A stretch of 61,962 nucleotides of DNA from MADRE2 sp964397015 (GTDB lineage Bacteria; Desulfobacterota; Desulfobacteria; Desulfobacterales; Desulfobacteraceae): positions 1-61,962 of the forward strand of contig CAYNHL010000005.1 in the NCBI GenBank assembly GCA_964397015.1, written 5' to 3'. Below, piece after piece: positions 61,395 through 61,962 of the stretch. The translations under genes and the position numbers were made by a program. Each line of letters starts with the position of its first letter. The first letter of the stretch is position 1. The notes under the pieces are model-generated. The model worked only from the letters and a program-made list of their open reading frames with translations, had not been told where the DNA came from and did no database searches.

Positions 61395-61962
61395 ATGATA
61401 CACTTGAAAGAGAAACCGTATATCAAAGCAGATATTTATCCTGCTGCCAACCGGCAGTACAGCGTGCTGCCTGATCCTGAAACCATCGGTGTCTCTTTAC
61501 TCCAGTTCCCTTTTTTAAAACCCGGGATTCTTGTAAAAGAGTCCCAGGATGTAAGGATCGGCACTCCGCTGTTCCGTGACAAGCTAAACCCTGATATACA
61601 GGTGCTCTCCGTTGCAGGGGGACGGATAAAAGCCATTAAAAAAGGGCATAGAAGACGTGTCGAAGAGATAGTCATAAAAAGAAGCACCAACGAAGACCCT
61701 GTTTTGTTCCAGTCCATTTCTCCTGAAGAACTGGCAGGCATGACCAGGAAGCAGGTCATCGGGGCAATGATGGAACGGGGTTTGTGGCCTGCGTTGAAAC
61801 AATTTCCTTTTCTGGAATTTGCCAGGCAGGATGAATCCTTTCCTCTTGTAATAATTTCCCTGCAGTCCCGTGATGTTTTCGCACCCCTGCCTGAAGTTGT
61901 CCTGTCATCTGTTGAATCAAGGCAGGATTTTTTGTTCGGGCTGGCCATTTTAAAAAAACTTG
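61395..61962 (+). CDS. nqrA: Na+-translocating NADH:quinone reductase subunit A, 5' part
   Basis: The first 189 residues of a protein whose 3' end lies beyond the window. NqrA is a soluble subunit of the sodium-pumping Nqr complex. Recognised are PFLKPGILVKESQDVRIGTPLF near the N terminus, AGGRIKAIKKGHRRRV, and RGLWPALKQFPF. Ribosome site AAGGTGGG precedes the ATG. RnfC shares the barrel-sandwich N-terminal fold but lacks the GLWP segment, so NqrA is favoured. Confidence 0.85.
   Translation, partial: MIHLKEKPYIKADIYPAANRQYSVLPDPETIGVSLLQFPFLKPGILVKESQDVRIGTPLFRDKLNPDIQVLSVAGGRIKAIKKGHRRRVEEIVIKRSTNEDPVLFQSISPEELAGMTRKQVIGAMMERGLWPALKQFPFLEFARQDESFPLVIISLQSRDVFAPLPEVVLSSVESRQDFLFGLAILKKL

Noticed and set aside
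1..61962. CRISPR arrays, tRNA/rRNA genes, insertion sequences, prophage genes
   Set aside because: No spaced repeats, no transposase or integrase frames, and no tRNA-like or rRNA stretches were noticed; intergenic regions are all below about 250 bases.

Overview
The window is a contiguous piece of a bacterial chromosome that looks like a sulfate-reducing deltaproteobacterium of the Desulfobacteraceae type (Desulfobacter/Desulfobacula/Desulfotignum-like; inference). The pointers are a complete qrcABCD-like menaquinone reductase operon, a ResB/CcsA (system II) cytochrome c maturation pair, a mitochondrial-type EF-G1, a plant-type dihydrodipicolinate reductase, several ferredoxin-type proteins and the start of nqrA. 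Genes are densely packed on both strands, base composition looks even by eye, and no insertion sequence, prophage, CRISPR array, rRNA or tRNA gene was seen. No stretch longer than about 250 bases lacks a gene.

Layout. 1-2.6 kb: 3' end of hemL, then mpl, a small membrane protein and a hemerythrin that lacks two iron-ligand histidines. 2.7-6.4 kb: a small DRR-rich protein, a TyrR-like sigma54 activator and recD. 6.4-14.1 kb: resB, ccsA, then qrcABCD with its own promoter, a structured leader, an extra 53-residue membrane ORF at the end and a terminator. 14.2-16.4 kb: recD2. 16.4-23.3 kb (minus): a five-gene run plsB, murU-amgK fusion, dapB, DUF1232-DnaJ protein and alpha/beta hydrolase, followed by a small membrane gene. 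23.5-25.7 kb: small membrane/coiled-coil gene, then rnhA and a DUF1343 (NamZ-like) gene on the minus strand. 25.9-31.0 kb: hisC, cmk, rpsA, sppA. 31-33.3 kb: YciO/Sua5 protein, VanY-like peptidase, methyltransferase. 33.5-38.5 kb: guaB and dnaE. 38.5-44.2 kb: BON lipoprotein, small membrane protein, DjlA-like co-chaperone, and a minus-strand operon NIL-ferredoxin, mnmA, mtaB, winged-helix ferredoxin. 44.3-47.8 kb: an acyltransferase/hydrolase fusion and a DUF4388 protein. 47.8-53.7 kb (minus): fusA followed by a RecA-like ATPase, an MglB-like roadblock protein, an MglA-like GTPase, a 474-residue unknown protein and a zinc-ribbon protein. 53.9-62.0 kb: rsmG, ileS, lspA, lgt, holA, pyk and the start of nqrA.

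Themes. (i) Respiration: the Ccs pair can mature the multiheme QrcA, and Qrc would pass electrons from periplasmic cytochromes to menaquinone; NqrA begins at the right edge. (ii) Peptidoglycan recovery: mpl, a fused MurU-AmgK, a NamZ-like muramidase family protein and a VanY-like peptidase all occur here but at four separate loci. (iii) tRNA sulfur chemistry: MnmA and MtaB sit in one operon between two iron-sulfur proteins, which suggests a dedicated sulfur or electron supply. (iv) A compact MglA/MglB-type GTPase module lies directly downstream of translation factor fusA with three uncharacterised partners; with the extra Qrc ORF it is the best candidate for undescribed biology in the window.
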